Source: Theocolax elegans
Taxonomy: Eukaryota; Arthropoda; Insecta; Hymenoptera; Cerocephalidae
Direction of reading: 5' to 3'
DNA: 64,000 nucleotides
Assembly (NCBI GenBank): GCA_026168455.1
Contig: CM047426.1
Span: forward strand, 70,080,986-70,144,985
The notes beneath the pieces are model-generated. The model worked only from the letters and a program-made list of their open reading frames with translations, ran no database searches and was not told the origin of the DNA. Made by a program: the position numbers and the translations under genes. Of this stretch, positions 13,301 to 25,887 are shown piece after piece; positions within the stretch are counted from its first letter, which is position 1, and each line of letters begins with the position of its first letter.

Positions 13301-16300
13301 TCGGCGCGTCGTTCAGATTGTCTTGCCTCGCAGATATCCATCGAGAACTAAAAAGAGAATACATAACTTATATTAACAAATTGTATATTCTTTTTATAAC
13401 AGTGTTTGTGTAGCTAAACCGAAAATTATTTTTAGTATGATATACACGAAAAATACTTTTTTCGGAAGGCTGTGGCGATTGATTATCGTCACGTAGAATC
13501 TGCAAGGCGATACAGTCTCGGCGCGCCGTTCAGTTTGTCTCGCTCCCAGATGCCCATCGAGAACTAAAAAGCAAATACATAAATTATTGTAACAAATTTT
13601 ATAAATTTTTTTTACCAGTGTTTGTGTAGATAAACCAAAATTATATTTAGTATGATATACACAAAAATTACTTTTTTTCGGACGACTGTGGCGATTGATT
13701 ATTGTCGCGTAGAACCTACGAGGCGAGACATTCGGCGCGTCGTTCAGATTGTCTCACCTCCAGATATCCATAGAGAAGTAACAAGCAAATACATAATATA
13801 TTCTAACAAATTTTATATTCTTTTTATAAGCGTGTTTGTGTAGTGAAACCGTTAATAATCTTTAGTATGATATACACAAAAAATTTTTTTTCTCGGAATG
13901 CTGCGGCGATTGGAATTCTAGCGTAGAACCTGAGAGGCGAGACTCTTTCGGCACGTCGTTCAGATTGTCTCGCCTCGCAGGTATCCATCGAGAACTAAAA
14001 AGCAAATACATAAATTATTGAAACAAATTTTATATTCCTTTATAACAGTGGTTGTGTAAATAAATCAAAAATTATTTGTAGTAAACTCGAAGCACTAACA
14101 ATCCTTTTTCTCGGAAAGCTGCGGCGATTGGTATTCTCCCGAAGAACCTGCGAGGCGAGACACTTTTGGAGCGTCTTTCAGATTGTCTTGCCTCGAAGTT
14201 ATCCATAGACAAGTAAAAAGCAAATAAGTAATTTATTGTTACAAATTTTATATTCTTTTTATCACATTGTTTGTGTAGATAAACCGAAAATTATTTTTGT
14301 ATGATATACATAAAAAATATGTTTTCTCGGAAGGCTGTCGCGATTGATTATTGTCGCGTAGATCCTACGAGGCGAGACATTCGGCGCGTCGTTCAGATTG
14401 TCTCTCCTCGCAGATATCCATCGAGAACTAAAAAGCAAAAACATAATTTATTGTAACCTTTTTTATATTATTTTTATAACAGTGCGTGGAAGATGAACCA
14501 TAAATTATTTTTAGTATGATATACACAAAAATTACTCTTTTCGGAAGACTGTGGCGATTGATTATTGTCGCGTAGAACCTACGAGGCGAGACACTTTCGG
14601 CGCGTCGTTCAGATTGTCTCGCCTCCAGATATGCATAGAGAACTAAAAAGCAAATACATAACTTATTTTAACAAATTTTATATTCTTTTTATAACAGTGT
14701 TTGTGTAGCTAAACCGAAAATTATTGTTAGTATGATATACACGAAAAATACTTTTTTCGGAAGTCTGTGGCGATTGATTATCGTCACGTAGAACCTGCAA
14801 GGCGATACAGTCTCGGCGCGCCGTTCAGTTTGTCTCGCTCCCAGATACCCATCGAGAACTAAAAAGGAAATGCATTTATTATTGTAACAAATTTTATAAA
14901 TTTTTTATACCAGTGTTTGTGTAGATAAACCGAAAATTATTTTTAGTATGATATACACAAATATTACTCTTTTCGGAAGACTGTGGCGATTGATTATTGT
15001 CGCGTAGAACCTACGAGGCGAGACACTTTCGGCGCGTCGTTCAGATTGTCTTGCCTCGCAGATATCCATCGAGAACTAAAAAGAGAATACATAACTTATA
15101 TTAACAAATTGTATATTCTTTTTATAACAGTGTTTGTGTAGCTAAACCGAAAATTATTTTTAGTATGATATACACGAAAAATACTTTTTTCGGAAGGCTG
15201 TGGCGATTGATTATCGTCACGTAGAATCTGCAAGGCGATACAGTCTCGGCGCGCCGTTCAGTTTGTCTCGCTCCCAGATGCCCATCGAGAACTAAAAAGC
15301 AAATACATAAATTATTGTAACAAATTTTATAAATTTTTTTTACCAGTGTTTGTGTAGATAAACCGAAAATTATATTTAGTATGATATACACAAAAATTAC
15401 TTTTTTTCGGACGACTGTGGCGATTGATTATTGTCGCGTAGAACCTACGAGGCGAGACATTCGGCGCGTCGTTCAGATAGTCTCGCCTCGCAGATATCCA
15501 TTGAGAACTAAAAAGCAAATACATAATTTATTGTAACCTATTTCATATTATTATATAAGAGTGCGTGGTAGATAAACCATAAATTATTTTTAGTATGATA
15601 TACACAAAAGATTCTTTGTTCGGAAGGCAGTGGCGATTGATTATTGTCACGTAGAGCCTGCATGGCGAGACAGTCTCGGCGCGTCGTCCAGATTGTCTCG
15701 CCGCGCAGATATACATCGAGAAGTAAAAAGCAAATACATAACTTATTTTTACAAATTTTGTATTCTTTTTGTAAGTGTTTGTGTAGCTAAACCTAAAATT
15801 ATTTTTAGTATGATATACACGAAAAATACTTTTTTCGGAAGGCTGTGGCGATTGATTATCGTCACGTAGAACCTGCAAGGCGAGACAGTCTCGGCGCGTC
15901 GTTCAGATTGTCTCGCCTCGCAGATATACATCGAGAAGTAAAAAGCAAATACATAACTTATTTTAACAAATTTTATATTCTTTTTATAACAGTGTTTTTA
16001 TAGATAAAATAAAAATTATTATTAGTAAGATATAAACACAATAATACTTTGCACGGAACGCAGTGGTGATTGATTTTTGTCGCGTAGAACCTACGAGGCG
16101 AGACACTTTCGGCGCGTCGTTCAGATTGTCTCACCTCCAGATATCCATAGAGAAGTAACAAGCAAATACATAATATATTCTAACAAATTTTATATTCTTT
16201 TTATAAGCGTGTTTGTGTAGTGAAACCGTTAATAATCTTTAGTATGATATACACAAAAAATATTTTTTCTCGGAATGCTGCGGCGATTGGAATTCTAGCG

Positions 16301-19300
16301 TAGAACCTGAGAGGCGAGACTCTTTCGGCACGTCGTTCAGATTGTCTCGCCTCGCAGGTATCCATCGAGAACTAAAAAGCAAATACATAAATTATTGAAA
16401 CAAATTTTATATTCCTTTATAACAGTGGTTGTGTAAATAAATCAAAAATTATTTGTAGTAAACTCGAAGCACTAACAATCCTTTTTCTCGGAAAGCTGCG
16501 GCGATTGGTATTCTCCCGAAGAACCTGCGAGGCGAGACACTTTTGGAGCGTCTTTCAGATTGTCTTGCCTCGAAGTTATCCATAGACAAGTAAAAAGCAA
16601 ATAAGTAATTTATTGTTACAAATTTTATATTCTTTTTATCACATTGTTTGTGTAGATAAACCGAAAATTATTTTTGTATGATATACATAAAAAATATGTT
16701 TTCTCGGAAGGCTGTCGCGATTGATTATTGTCGCGTAGATCCTACGAGGCGAGACATTCGGCGCGTCGTTCAGATTGTCTCTCCTCGCAGATATCCATCG
16801 AGAACTAAAAAGCAAATACATAATTTATTGTAACCTTTTTTATATTATTTTATAACAGTGCGTGGAAGATGAACCATAAATTATTTTTAGTATGATATAC
16901 ACAAAAATTACTCTTTTCGGAAGACTGTGGCGATTGATTATTGTCGCGTAGAACCTACGAGGCGAGACACTTTCGGCGCGTCGTTCAGATTGTCTCGCCT
17001 CCAGATATGCATAGAGAACTAAAAAGCAAATACATAACTTATTTTAACAAATTTTATATTCTTTTTATAACAGTGTTTGTGTAGCTAAACCGAAAATTAT
17101 TGTTAGTATGATATACACGAAAAATACTTTTTTCGGAAGTCTGTGGCGATTGATTATCGTCACGTAGAACCTGCAAGGCGATACAGTCTCGGCGCGCCGT
17201 TCAGTTTGTCTCGCTCCCAGATACCCATCGAGAACTAAAAAGGAAATGCATTTATTATTGTAACAAATTTTATAAATTTTTTATACCAGTGTTTGTGTAG
17301 ATAAACCGAAAATTATTTTTAGTATGATATACACAAATATTACTCTTTTCGGAAGACTGTGGCGATTGATTATTGTCGCGTAGAACCTACGAGGCGAGAC
17401 ACTTTCGGCGCGTCGTTCAGATTGTCTTGCCTCGCAGATATCCATCGAGAACTAAAAAGCAAATACATAATATATTGTAACAAATTTTATATTCTTTTTA
17501 TAACAGTGTTTGTGTAGCTAAACCGAAAATTATTTTTAGTATGATATACACGAAAAATACTTTTTTCGGAAGGCTGTGGCGATTGATTATCGTCACGTAG
17601 AATCTGCAAGGCGATACAGTCTCGGCGCGCCGTTCAGTTTGTCTCGCTCCCAGATGCCCATCGAGAACTAAAAAGCAAATACATAAATTATTGTAACAAA
17701 TTTTATAAATTTTTTTTACCAGTGTTTGTGTAGATAAACCGAAAATTATATTTAGTATGATATACACAAAAATTACTTTTTTTCGGACGACTGTGGCGAT
17801 TGATTATTGTCGCGTAGAACCTACGAGGCGAGACATTCGGCGCGTCGTTCAGATTGTCTCACCTCCAGATATCCATAGAGAAGTAACAAGCAAATACATA
17901 ATATATTCTAACAAATTTTATATTCTTTTTATAAGCGTGTTTGTGTAGTGAAACCGTTAATAATCTTTAGTATGATATACACAAAAAATATTTTTTTCTC
18001 GGAATGCTGCGGCGATTGGAATTCTAGCGTAGAACCTGAGAGGCGAGACTCTTTCGGCACGTCGTTCAGATTGTCTCGCCTCGCAGGTATCCATCGAGAA
18101 CTAAAAAGCAAATACATAAATTATTGAAACAAATTTTATATTCCTTTATAACAGTGGTTGTGTAAATAAATCAAAAATTATTTGTAGTAAACTCGAAGCA
18201 CTAACAATCCTTTTTCTCGGAAAGCTGCGGCGATTGGTATTCTCCCGAAGAACCTGCGAGGCGAGACACTTTTGGAGCGTCTTTCAGATTGTCTTGCCTC
18301 GAAGTTATCCATAGACAAGTAAAAAGCAAATAAGTAATTTATTGTTACAAATTTTATATTCTTTTTATAACAGTGTTTGTATAGATAATCCAAAAATTAT
18401 TTTTAGTATGATATACACGAAAAATACTTTTTTCGGAAGGCTGTGGCGATTGATTATTGTCGCGTAGATCCTACGAGGCGAGACATTCGGCGCGTCGTTC
18501 AGATTGTCTCTCCTCGCAGATATCCATCGAGAACTAAAAAGCAAAAACATAATTTATTGTAACCTATTTCATATTATTTATAAGAGTGCGTGGTAGATAA
18601 ACCATAAATTATTTTTAGTATGATATACACAAAAATTACTCTTTTCGGAAGACTGTGGCGATTGATTATTGTCGCGTAGAACCTACGAGGCGAGACACTT
18701 TCGGCGCGTCGTTCAGATTGTCTCGCCTCCAGATATGCATAGAGAACTAAAAAGCAAATACATAACTTATTTTAACAAATTTTATATTCTTTTTATAACA
18801 GTGTTTGTGTAGCTAAACCGAAAATTATTGTTAGTATGATATACACGAAAAATACTTTTTTCGGAAGTCTGTGGCGATTGATTATCGTCACGTAGAACCT
18901 GCAAGGCGATACAGTCTCGGCGCGCCGTTCAGTTTGTCTCGCTCCCAGATACCCATCGAGAACTAAAAAGGAAATGCATTTATTATTGTAACAAATTTTA
19001 TAAATTTTTTATACCAGTGTTTGTGTAGATAAACCGAAAATTATTTTTAGTATGATATACACAAATATTACTCTTTTCGGAAGACTGTGGCGATTGATTA
19101 TTGTCGCGTAGAACCTACGAGGCGAGACACTTTCGGCGCGTCGTTCAGATTGTCTTGCCTCGCAGATATCCATCGAGAACTAAAAAGCAAATACATAATA
19201 TATTGTAACAAATTTTATATTCTTTTTATAACAGTGTTTGTGTAGCTAAACCGAAAATTATTTTTAGTATGATATACACGAAAAATACTTTTTTCGGAAG

Positions 19301-19675
19301 GCTGTGGCGATTGATTATCGTCACGTAGAATCTGCAAGGCGATACAGTCTCGGCGCGCCGTTCAGTTTGTCTCGCTCCCAGATGCCCATCGAGAACTAAA
19401 AAGCAAATACATAAATTATTGTAACAAATTTTATAAATTTTTTTTACCAGTGTTTGTGTAGATAAACCGAAAATTATATTTAGTATGATATACACAAAAA
19501 TTACTTTTTTTCGGACGACTGTGGCGATTGATTATTGTCGCGTAGAACCTACGAGGCGAGACATTCGGCGCGTCGTTCAGATAGTCTCGCCTCGCAGATA
19601 TCCATTGAGAACTAAAAAGCAAATACATAATTTATTGTAACCTATTTCATATTATTTATATAAGAGTGCGTGGTA
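10386..19675. repeat. 1,728 bp higher-order repeat (8 monomers) within the satellite
   Basis: A marker variant (GTGAAACCGTTAATAATC) starts at 10386, 12114, 13843, 16220 and 17948. The intervals are 1728, 1729, 2377 and 1728 bp. Eight monomers of 216 bp give 1,728; the 2,377 bp interval is one unit plus three extra monomers. Units are nearly identical to each other while the monomers inside a unit differ clearly, the hallmark of unit-wise homogenisation by unequal exchange. The last unit merges into the MITE-bearing segment. Confidence 0.9.
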
Positions 19676-20581
19676 GATAAACCATAAATTATTTTTAGTA
19701 TGATATACACAAAAGATTCTTTGTTCGGAAGGCAGTGGCGATTGATTATTGTCACGTAGAGCCTGCATGGCGAGACAGTCTCGGCGCGTCGTCCAGATTG
19801 TCTCGCCGCGCAGATATACATCGAGAAGTAAAAAGCAAATACATAACTTATTTTTACAAATTTTGTATTCTTTTTGTAAGTGTTTGTGTAGCTAAACCTA
19901 AAATTATTTTTAGTATGATATACACGAAAAATACTTTTTTCGGAAGGCTGTGGCAATTGATTATCGTCACGTAGAACCTGCAAGGCGAGACAGTCTCGGC
20001 GTGTCGTTCAGATTGTCTCGCCTCGCAGATATACATCGAGAAGTAAAAAGCAAATACATAACTTATTTCAACAAATTTTATATTCTTTTTATAACAGTGT
20101 TTTTATAGATAAAATAAAAATTATTATTAGTAAGATATAAACACAATAATACTTTGCACGGAACGCAGTGGTGATTGATTTTTGTCGCGTAGAACCTGCG
20201 AGGCGAAGCACTTTCGGCGCGTCGTTCAGATTGTCTTACCTCGCAGATATCCATCGAGAATTAAAAAGCGAATACATAAATTATTGTAACAAATTTGATA
20301 TTCTTTTTATAACAGTGTTTGTATAGATAATCCAAAAATTATTTTTAGTATGATATACACAAAAATTACTTTTTTCGGGAGGCAGTGGTGATTGATTTTT
20401 GTCGCGTAGAACCTACGAGGTGAGACACTTTCGGCGCGTCGTTCAGATTGTCTCGCCTCGCAGAAATCCATTGAGAACTAAAAAGCAAATACATAATATA
20501 TTGTAACAAATTTTATATTCCCTTATATCAGTGTTTGTGTAGGTAAGCCGAAATTATTTTTATTATGATTTATACAAAATA

Positions 20582-20917
20582 GTACATTACGATACAAGTG
20601 CGCAAAATAGGTGATTCCTACACCTATGCGCATGTGTATCGTATACTATTTTTCCTGACGAATTGCGCAAAGATTTCATTTTGTGCTGACATTTGAGCGC
20701 GTGAGATAGTACATTGCTGCAATAGTGGGTAAAATAAAATTTTCCTGCAACAGTATTCACAATTATAAGAGAAAAAATTAGTTCACCCCGAACCGATGTT
20801 TGCGCCCGAGCAAAGCGAGGGTGAAAAGGTGGTATGGGGTTAAAATCACTTTGTCTGTGATAATTTTGAGCACTATTGCAGGAAAAGGTTATTTTGCGCA
20901 CTAGTGCGGGAATGTAC
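20582..20917. mobile_element. MITE with TA target duplication, copy 1 (mariner-like)
   Basis: A 336 bp insert in the satellite. Its ends are imperfect inverted repeats: GTACATT, then after a short mismatched stretch AGTGCGCAAAATA, mirrored at the right end. TA flanks both sides (20580-20581, 20918-20919). Empty satellite monomers read AAAATATTTTTTCTCGG at this point, so a single TA was duplicated, as expected for Tc1/mariner-type transposition. The only reading frame (104 aa, minus strand) shows no domain. Confidence 0.75.
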
Positions 20918-21995
20918 TATTTCTCTAAATGCTATGGCGTTTGATTCTTGTCGCGTAGAATCTGCGAGGAGTGACACTTTCGGCGTGTCGCTGAAATTGT
21001 CTCATTTCGCAGATATCCATCGAGAACTAAAAAGCAAATACATAATTTATTGTAACCTATTTCATATTATTATATAAGAGTGCGTGGTAGATAAACCATA
21101 AATTATTTTTAGTATGATATACACAAAAGATTCTTTGTTCGGAAGGCAGTGGCGATTGATTATTGTCACGTAGAGCCTGCATGGCGAGACAGTCTCGGCG
21201 CGTCGTCCAGATTGTCTCGCCGCGCAGATATACATCGAGAAGTAAAAAGCAAATACATAACTTATTTTTACAAATTTTGTATTCTTTTTGTAAGTGTTTG
21301 TGTAGCTAAACCTAAAATTATTTTTAGTATGATATACACGAAAAATACTTTTTTCGGAAGGCTGTGGCAATTGATTATCGTCACGTAGAACCTGCAAGGC
21401 GAGACAGTCTCGGCGTGTCGTTCAGATTGTCTCGCCTCGCAGATATACATCGAGAAGTAAAAAGCAAATACATAACTTATTTCAACAAATTTTATATTCT
21501 TTTTATAACAGTGTTTTTATAGATAAAATAAAAATTATTATTAGTAAGATATAAACACAATAATACTTTGCACGGAACGCAGTGGTGATTGATTTTTGTC
21601 GCGTAGAACCTGCGAGGCGAAGCACTTTCGGCGCGTCGTTCAGATTGTCTTACCTCGCAGATATCCATCGAGAATTAAAAAGCGAATACATAAATTATTG
21701 TAACAAATTTGATATTCTTTTTATAACAGTGTTTGTATAGATAATCCAAAAATTATTTTTAGTATGATATACACAAAAATTACTTTTTTCGGGAGGCAGT
21801 GGTGATTGATTTTTGTCGCGTAGAACCTACGAGGTGAGACACTTTCGGCGCGTCGTTCAGATTGTCTCGCCTCGCAGAAATCCATTGAGAACTAAAAAGC
21901 AAATACATAATATATTGTAACAAATTTTATATTCCCTTATATCAGTGTTTGTGTAGGTAAGCCGAAATTATTTTTATTATGATTTATACAAAATA

Positions 21996-22331
21996 GTACA
22001 TTACGATACAAGTGCGCAAAATAGGTGATTCCTACACCTATGCGCATGTGTATCGTATACTATTTTTCCTGACGAATTGCGCAAAGATTTCATTTTGTGC
22101 TGACATTTGAGCGCGTGAGATAGTACATTGCTGCAATAGTGGGTAAAATAAAATTTTCCTGCAACAGTATTCACAATTATAAGAGAAAAAATTAGTTCAC
22201 CCCGAACCGATGTTTGCGCCCGAGCAAAGCGAGGGTGAAAAGGTGGTATGGGGTTAAAATCACTTTGTCTGTGATAATTTTGAGCACTATTGCAGGAAAA
22301 GGTTATTTTGCGCACTAGTGCGGGAATGTAC
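21996..22331. mobile_element. MITE copy 2, co-amplified with flanking satellite
   Basis: Essentially identical to the copy at 20582-20917, exactly 1,414 bp downstream, with the same satellite flanks. This is therefore a segmental duplication of about five monomers plus the MITE, not a second insertion. Confidence 0.85.
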
Positions 22332-22666
22332 TATTTCTCTAAATGCTATGGCGTTTGATTCTTGTCGCGTAGAATCTGCGAGGAGTGACACTTTCGGCGT
22401 GTCGCTGAAATTGTCTCATTTCGCAGATATCCATCGAGAACTAAAAAGCAAATACATATTTTATTATAACAAATGTTATATTCATTGTATAGCATTGTTT
22501 GTGTAGGTAAACCAAAAATTATTTGTAGTAAAATAGAAACACAAACAATTCTTTTTCTCGAAATGCTGTGGCGATTGATTATTCTCGCGGATAACCTGCA
22601 AGACGAGACAGTCTCGGCGCGTCGCTGAGATTCTCTCGTCTCGCATGTATCCTTCGGACAGCTATT

Positions 22667-23792
22667 AAATTAATACTAATTGCTGCACTATGTTCTGGAG
22701 TGGAATTGATTTTTTTTTTTACAATCATTTTGTCCTTGATGTTAAATTTTGAAATTGACAGTTATTATATAGCCAACGGTAAACTATCTGAAATCACATA
22801 AAAAAACCAACAAACTACGGTATCTATCTATATTATTAAAAAAATTTCGTCGCCGCCGCTGTTTCAGAAATTTCTGAAGAATTTCTGGTGTAACAAGATA
22901 CGTCCGTGTGGCCTCACGTACATATAACATGACGTGTAATCACGTGTTTATTACGGGTGGTCGCGAAATAGAGAGTATGTTCCATTAGACTCAATAACTA
23001 TCTATATTATTAAAATCTATATAAGACTTATTAAAAAAAATCTATACTATCTATATTTTTCAAACAGCTGCGGCGGTGGCCGCTGGACGTAAAATTGGAA
23101 CATACAGGGTGGTCTTTTTCAATCGTATATTTTACAGCTTGCAGGCGTAAGGGGACTTATGTATCAGTGTTCATTGGACTCGAATTGCAGGCTATTAAAC
23201 ATTTGAATTCTAAATTTTAACTCGAGTTTGGGTATCTATGGGTTGATGTACCTATAATACATGATACATGAGTGTGTGAGATACTGAGTGATTCAAAAGT
23301 GCCCCCTAAAGATAAAATTTTGAATAATGTTTATGCTTTTTGAATCATGTTTATGCCACCCTTTATGTATACATAATGGGATTTATGCGTGGGTGGATGT
23401 GCATGTAAAACGTGAAACTTGAGTGTGTAAGGATGGATAGGTGCATGTATGTGTATCTGGAAGTATATGTTGGTGTGTGAGGGTGGATGCGGGTAGGTAG
23501 AAGTGAGTATGTATTTGTTGATGTGGATGTGTGCGGGTAAGTGTGGATGGTTGGATATGGGTGTGTGAGAATGTTCATGAGACACAGAGTTCAATTGTAT
23601 TGCGCCCCTCTTCCGAGATGATAAACAGGTAGTGTCTCTCGATTCATGCCTAATTACCCGATTGGATCACAATTTTATAGCATTAAAAACAAAAAATCAA
23701 CTACTGCTATCTTCATGACTGCTTGTGCTTCTCGGATATGTCATTCTTTCTTTTTGTGCCGTACTCGAAGGACGTAAAAATTTTTTTTCGAA
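22667..23792. other. Non-genic stretch with candidate Helitron 5' ends and GT-rich low complexity
   Basis: No credible gene. TCTATATTATTAAAA-like sequences preceded by A occur at 22823-22841 and 23001-23015. They resemble the AT-rich 5'-TC starts of Helitrons and lie upstream of the Rep/helicase remnants. From 23390 to 23580 the plus strand is a low-complexity GT/GA-rich tract (repeated GTGTG, GGATG), which explains a spurious proline/histidine-rich minus-strand frame. Confidence 0.4.
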
Positions 23793-23900
23793 CATGGGTT
23801 CTCGAAGAAAACGTTCAAGAGATAAAAAATTGGATTCGTATTTAGAAAGGAAATTAAGGAAAATTGGGAAAAAATTAAAGAAAATAAAGAAACAAGGACG
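23793..23900 (+). pseudogene. Short lysine/arginine-rich coding-like start, cut by the gap
   Basis: An ATG opens a 36-codon very basic frame (MGSRRKRSRDKK, then KIGKKLKKIKK) that runs into the assembly gap. Its position and AT-rich composition fit the N-terminus of the Helitron protein that resumes after the gap. There is no domain to prove it. Confidence 0.3.
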
Positions 23901-24000
23901 NNNNNNNNNNNNNNNNNNNNNNNNNNNNNNNNNNNNNNNNNNNNNNNNNNNNNNNNNNNNNNNNNNNNNNNNNNNNNNNNNNNNNNNNNNNNNNNNNNNN
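23901..24000. other. Assembly gap (100 N)
   Basis: Exactly 100 unknown bases, the conventional size for a gap of unknown length. It interrupts the N-terminal region of the Helitron remnant. Confidence 0.99.
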
Positions 24001-24105
24001 CATATTTGTTGTATTGATGAAAAAAAATTGAATTTCAATGTAGCAGAAATAAAAATAATAGAATAAAATTTTCAACAGAAATTTATTTCTGAACAACAAA
24101 CAATA

Positions 24106-24495
24106 ATGAATTTATATAATAAAGATAAAATCATTTCCGTTGATTCTATTACCCCAATGAAAATAGACTATGAAATACCAACTTATAGTTCATTTTATCA
24201 AAAAAATAAAAATAAACAATTTAATGATATAGAAATAAAACAGCTAAAAATAAAACAGCAAATTATGATAAAAAGGCAAACAATGAGCTGTATCGATATA
24301 AAAAATGAACGAGAAAAAGAAGCGTTGCGTAAAAAAGAAGCTTATATGAGGAGTAAAGATAGTAATGACGGCAAAGTAGAAGAAAAAAATAATGAGAAAA
24401 CAGCAAACCATGATGAAAAGACAAAAATAAATAGTGACGAAATAAAAATGAACGAGAAAAAGAAGCATTACGAAAAAAGAAGCTTATGTAAATAA
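24106..24495 (+). pseudogene. Helitron protein, N-terminal fragment
   Basis: A 129-codon frame, almost entirely lysine, glutamate and asparagine, holding the first two repeat units described at 24253-24763. It breaks at 24495, and the same protein-like sequence carries on in another frame from 24554. It belongs to the Helitron by position and shared repeats; it has no catalytic motif. Such charged N-terminal regions vary greatly among Helitrons. Confidence 0.5.
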
Positions 24496-24763
24496 TAAAA
24501 ATAGCAACGACGGCAAAATAGAAGAAAAAAAAATAAAGAGAAAACAGCAAACCATGATGAAAAGACAAAAAATAAATAGTGACGAAATAAAAAATGAACG
24601 AGAAAAAGAAGCATTACGAAAAAAAGAAGCTTATGTAAAAAGTAAAAATAGTAATGACGGCAAAATAGAAGAAAAAAAAATAAAGAGAAAACAGCAAACC
24701 ATGATGAAAAGACAAAAAATAAATAGTGACGAAATAAAAAATGAACGAGAAAAAGAAGCATTA
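24253..24763 (+). repeat. In-frame minisatellite, about 147 bp x 3.5, in the Helitron N-terminal region
   Basis: The string ACAGCAAA recurs at 24253, 24400, 24544 and 24691, i.e. every 147, 144 and 147 bp (49 or 48 codons). Each unit encodes a highly charged segment (NEREKEALRKKEAY, then NSNDGKIEEK). Units 3 and 4 are nearly identical, so expansion is recent. A frameshift around 24450-24500 separates the first two units from the rest. Confidence 0.85.
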
Positions 24764-25600
24764 CTTTCTATGAGAAATGGATTTAATCCATACCTTAATA
24801 TGGGAAAAGTTTCTCAACAGTTTACAATTAATGCATTTGTAAAAGTTGAACAATCAAGATTATATTTTGTAAAGAAAAACCAAGATATTTTAAGAAGCGA
24901 TTATTATAAAGGCGTAATGGATTATTCACACAAGAAAAAAGAATCTGAAAATATAAAAATTGGAAAAATGTTTATTTTGCCATCAAATTTTGTTGGAAGT
25001 TCAAGATTCCTAAAACAAAATTACATTGACTCAATGAGTATAGTAAATCGTTACGGAAAACCTGACTTATTTATAACAATGACATGTAATCCAAACTGGA
25101 AAGAAATAACTGAACATTTAAGAAAATATGAAACTGTAATTGATAGACCAGATTTAGTATTTAAGGTATTTCATCAAAAAATAAAAGAATTTAAAGAATT
25201 GGTAATTAAGCAATGTGTTTTAGGAAATTGTATCGCCTACACTTATGTTATCGAATTTCAAAAACGTGGACTTACTCACATGCATATGCTATTATTTTTA
25301 GATAAAAATTATAAAATTAATACTCCCGAAAAAGTAGATGAACTGATAAACGCAGAAATTCCAAACGAAGATATCTATCCACGGTTGTATAATATTGTAA
25401 AACGGTTTATGATTCATGGACCCTGTGGAGAGCAAAACATGAGTTCACCTTGCATGAGTAAAGACACAAAAAAATGTACGAAAAATTTTCCAAAAAAATT
25501 TAATAACAAAACAACGTTTAATTCATCAGGATATCCATTATATATAAGAAGAAATGATAGCAAAAAATCAATTATAAAGGTAAATACCACAATAGAATAG
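24554..25600 (+). pseudogene. Helitron Rep (HUH endonuclease) domain, N-terminal part
   Basis: 348 codons. After two charged repeat units (to about residue 70) comes the Helitron-like N-terminal domain: SRLYFVKKNQDILRSDYY, then PDLFITMTCNPNWKEI and the nuclease motif GLTHMHMLLFL. The metal-binding HMH lies at 25277-25285 and is the H-hydrophobic-H triad of rolling-circle Rep proteins. It continues to FMIHGPCGEQN and CTKNFPKKF, conserved in Helitron proteins. The frame ends at a TAG at 25598-25600; the next conserved block continues in a different frame, so a one-base frameshift inactivates it. Rep would nick and join single strands in rolling-circle transposition. Confidence 0.88.
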
Positions 25601-25606
25601 CTGATA

Positions 25607-25887
25607 ATCGGTTTGTTGTTTCGTATAATCCTTATTTATTGTTAAAATTTAATTGTCACATTAATGTCGAAGTATGCTCAACAGTCCAATGTATAAAATA
25701 CTTATTTAAATATTGTTATAAAGGACATGACTGTGCGAACATAGAAATACGTGACACAGGTATCAGATCAAAAGACAGTTCTAATTTAACTCATGATGAA
25801 GATATTGAAAGCAATGAATATAATACTATTAGAATACCCTCTACACGAACTTTCACATACCATAATAAGATTAGCTATTCACAATGA
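25607..25887 (+). pseudogene. Helitron Rep, catalytic tyrosine region
   Basis: Continuation of Rep in a shifted frame. The stretch ADNRFVVSYNPYLLLKFNCH leads into CIKYLFKYCYKGHD at about 25690-25730. This is the tyrosine motif of Helitron Rep, with tyrosines at 25699-25701, 25711-25713 and 25717-25719. The frame breaks again at 25887. Confidence 0.85.

Larger units (their letters stand above)
3577..22666. repeat. 216-218 bp satellite array, about 85 monomers
   Basis: Head-to-tail AT-rich monomers each contain a conserved GC-rich core. A typical monomer reads through CAGATATCCATCGAGAAC, an AT-rich stretch, TTTTTAGTATGATATACAC, a CGGAAGGCTGTGGCGATTGA block and GTCGCGTAGAACC into the core. Two core types alternate. 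Type A (CGGCGCGTCGTTCAGATTGT) sits inside a long dyad. Type B has CGGCGCGCC after a compact palindrome. The block 5000-8600 is the most homogeneous, with almost identical monomers 217-218 bp apart. The segment near 3960-4690 recurs 4,775 bp later (8735-9465), which equals 22 monomers. From about 9480 the monomers diverge and form a higher-order repeat. The right edge decays near 22666. A pericentromeric or centromeric location is plausible but not shown. Confidence 0.97.

Noticed and set aside
3432..20036. Dozens of 60-113 codon frames, mostly minus strand, across 3.4-22.5 kb
   Set aside because: They recur with the satellite period, have the same low-complexity sequence in every monomer and change with monomer variants; they are by-products of the repeat.
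20587..20901. 104-codon minus-strand frame inside the MITE
   Set aside because: No domain; non-autonomous element; conserved only by recent duplication.
3577..22666. CRISPR-like reading of the regular repeats
   Set aside because: Units are 216 bp, contiguous and without unique spacers; the surroundings are eukaryotic retrotransposons.
23331..23594. Pro/His/Thr-rich minus-strand frames
   Set aside because: Antisense of a GT-rich low-complexity tract.
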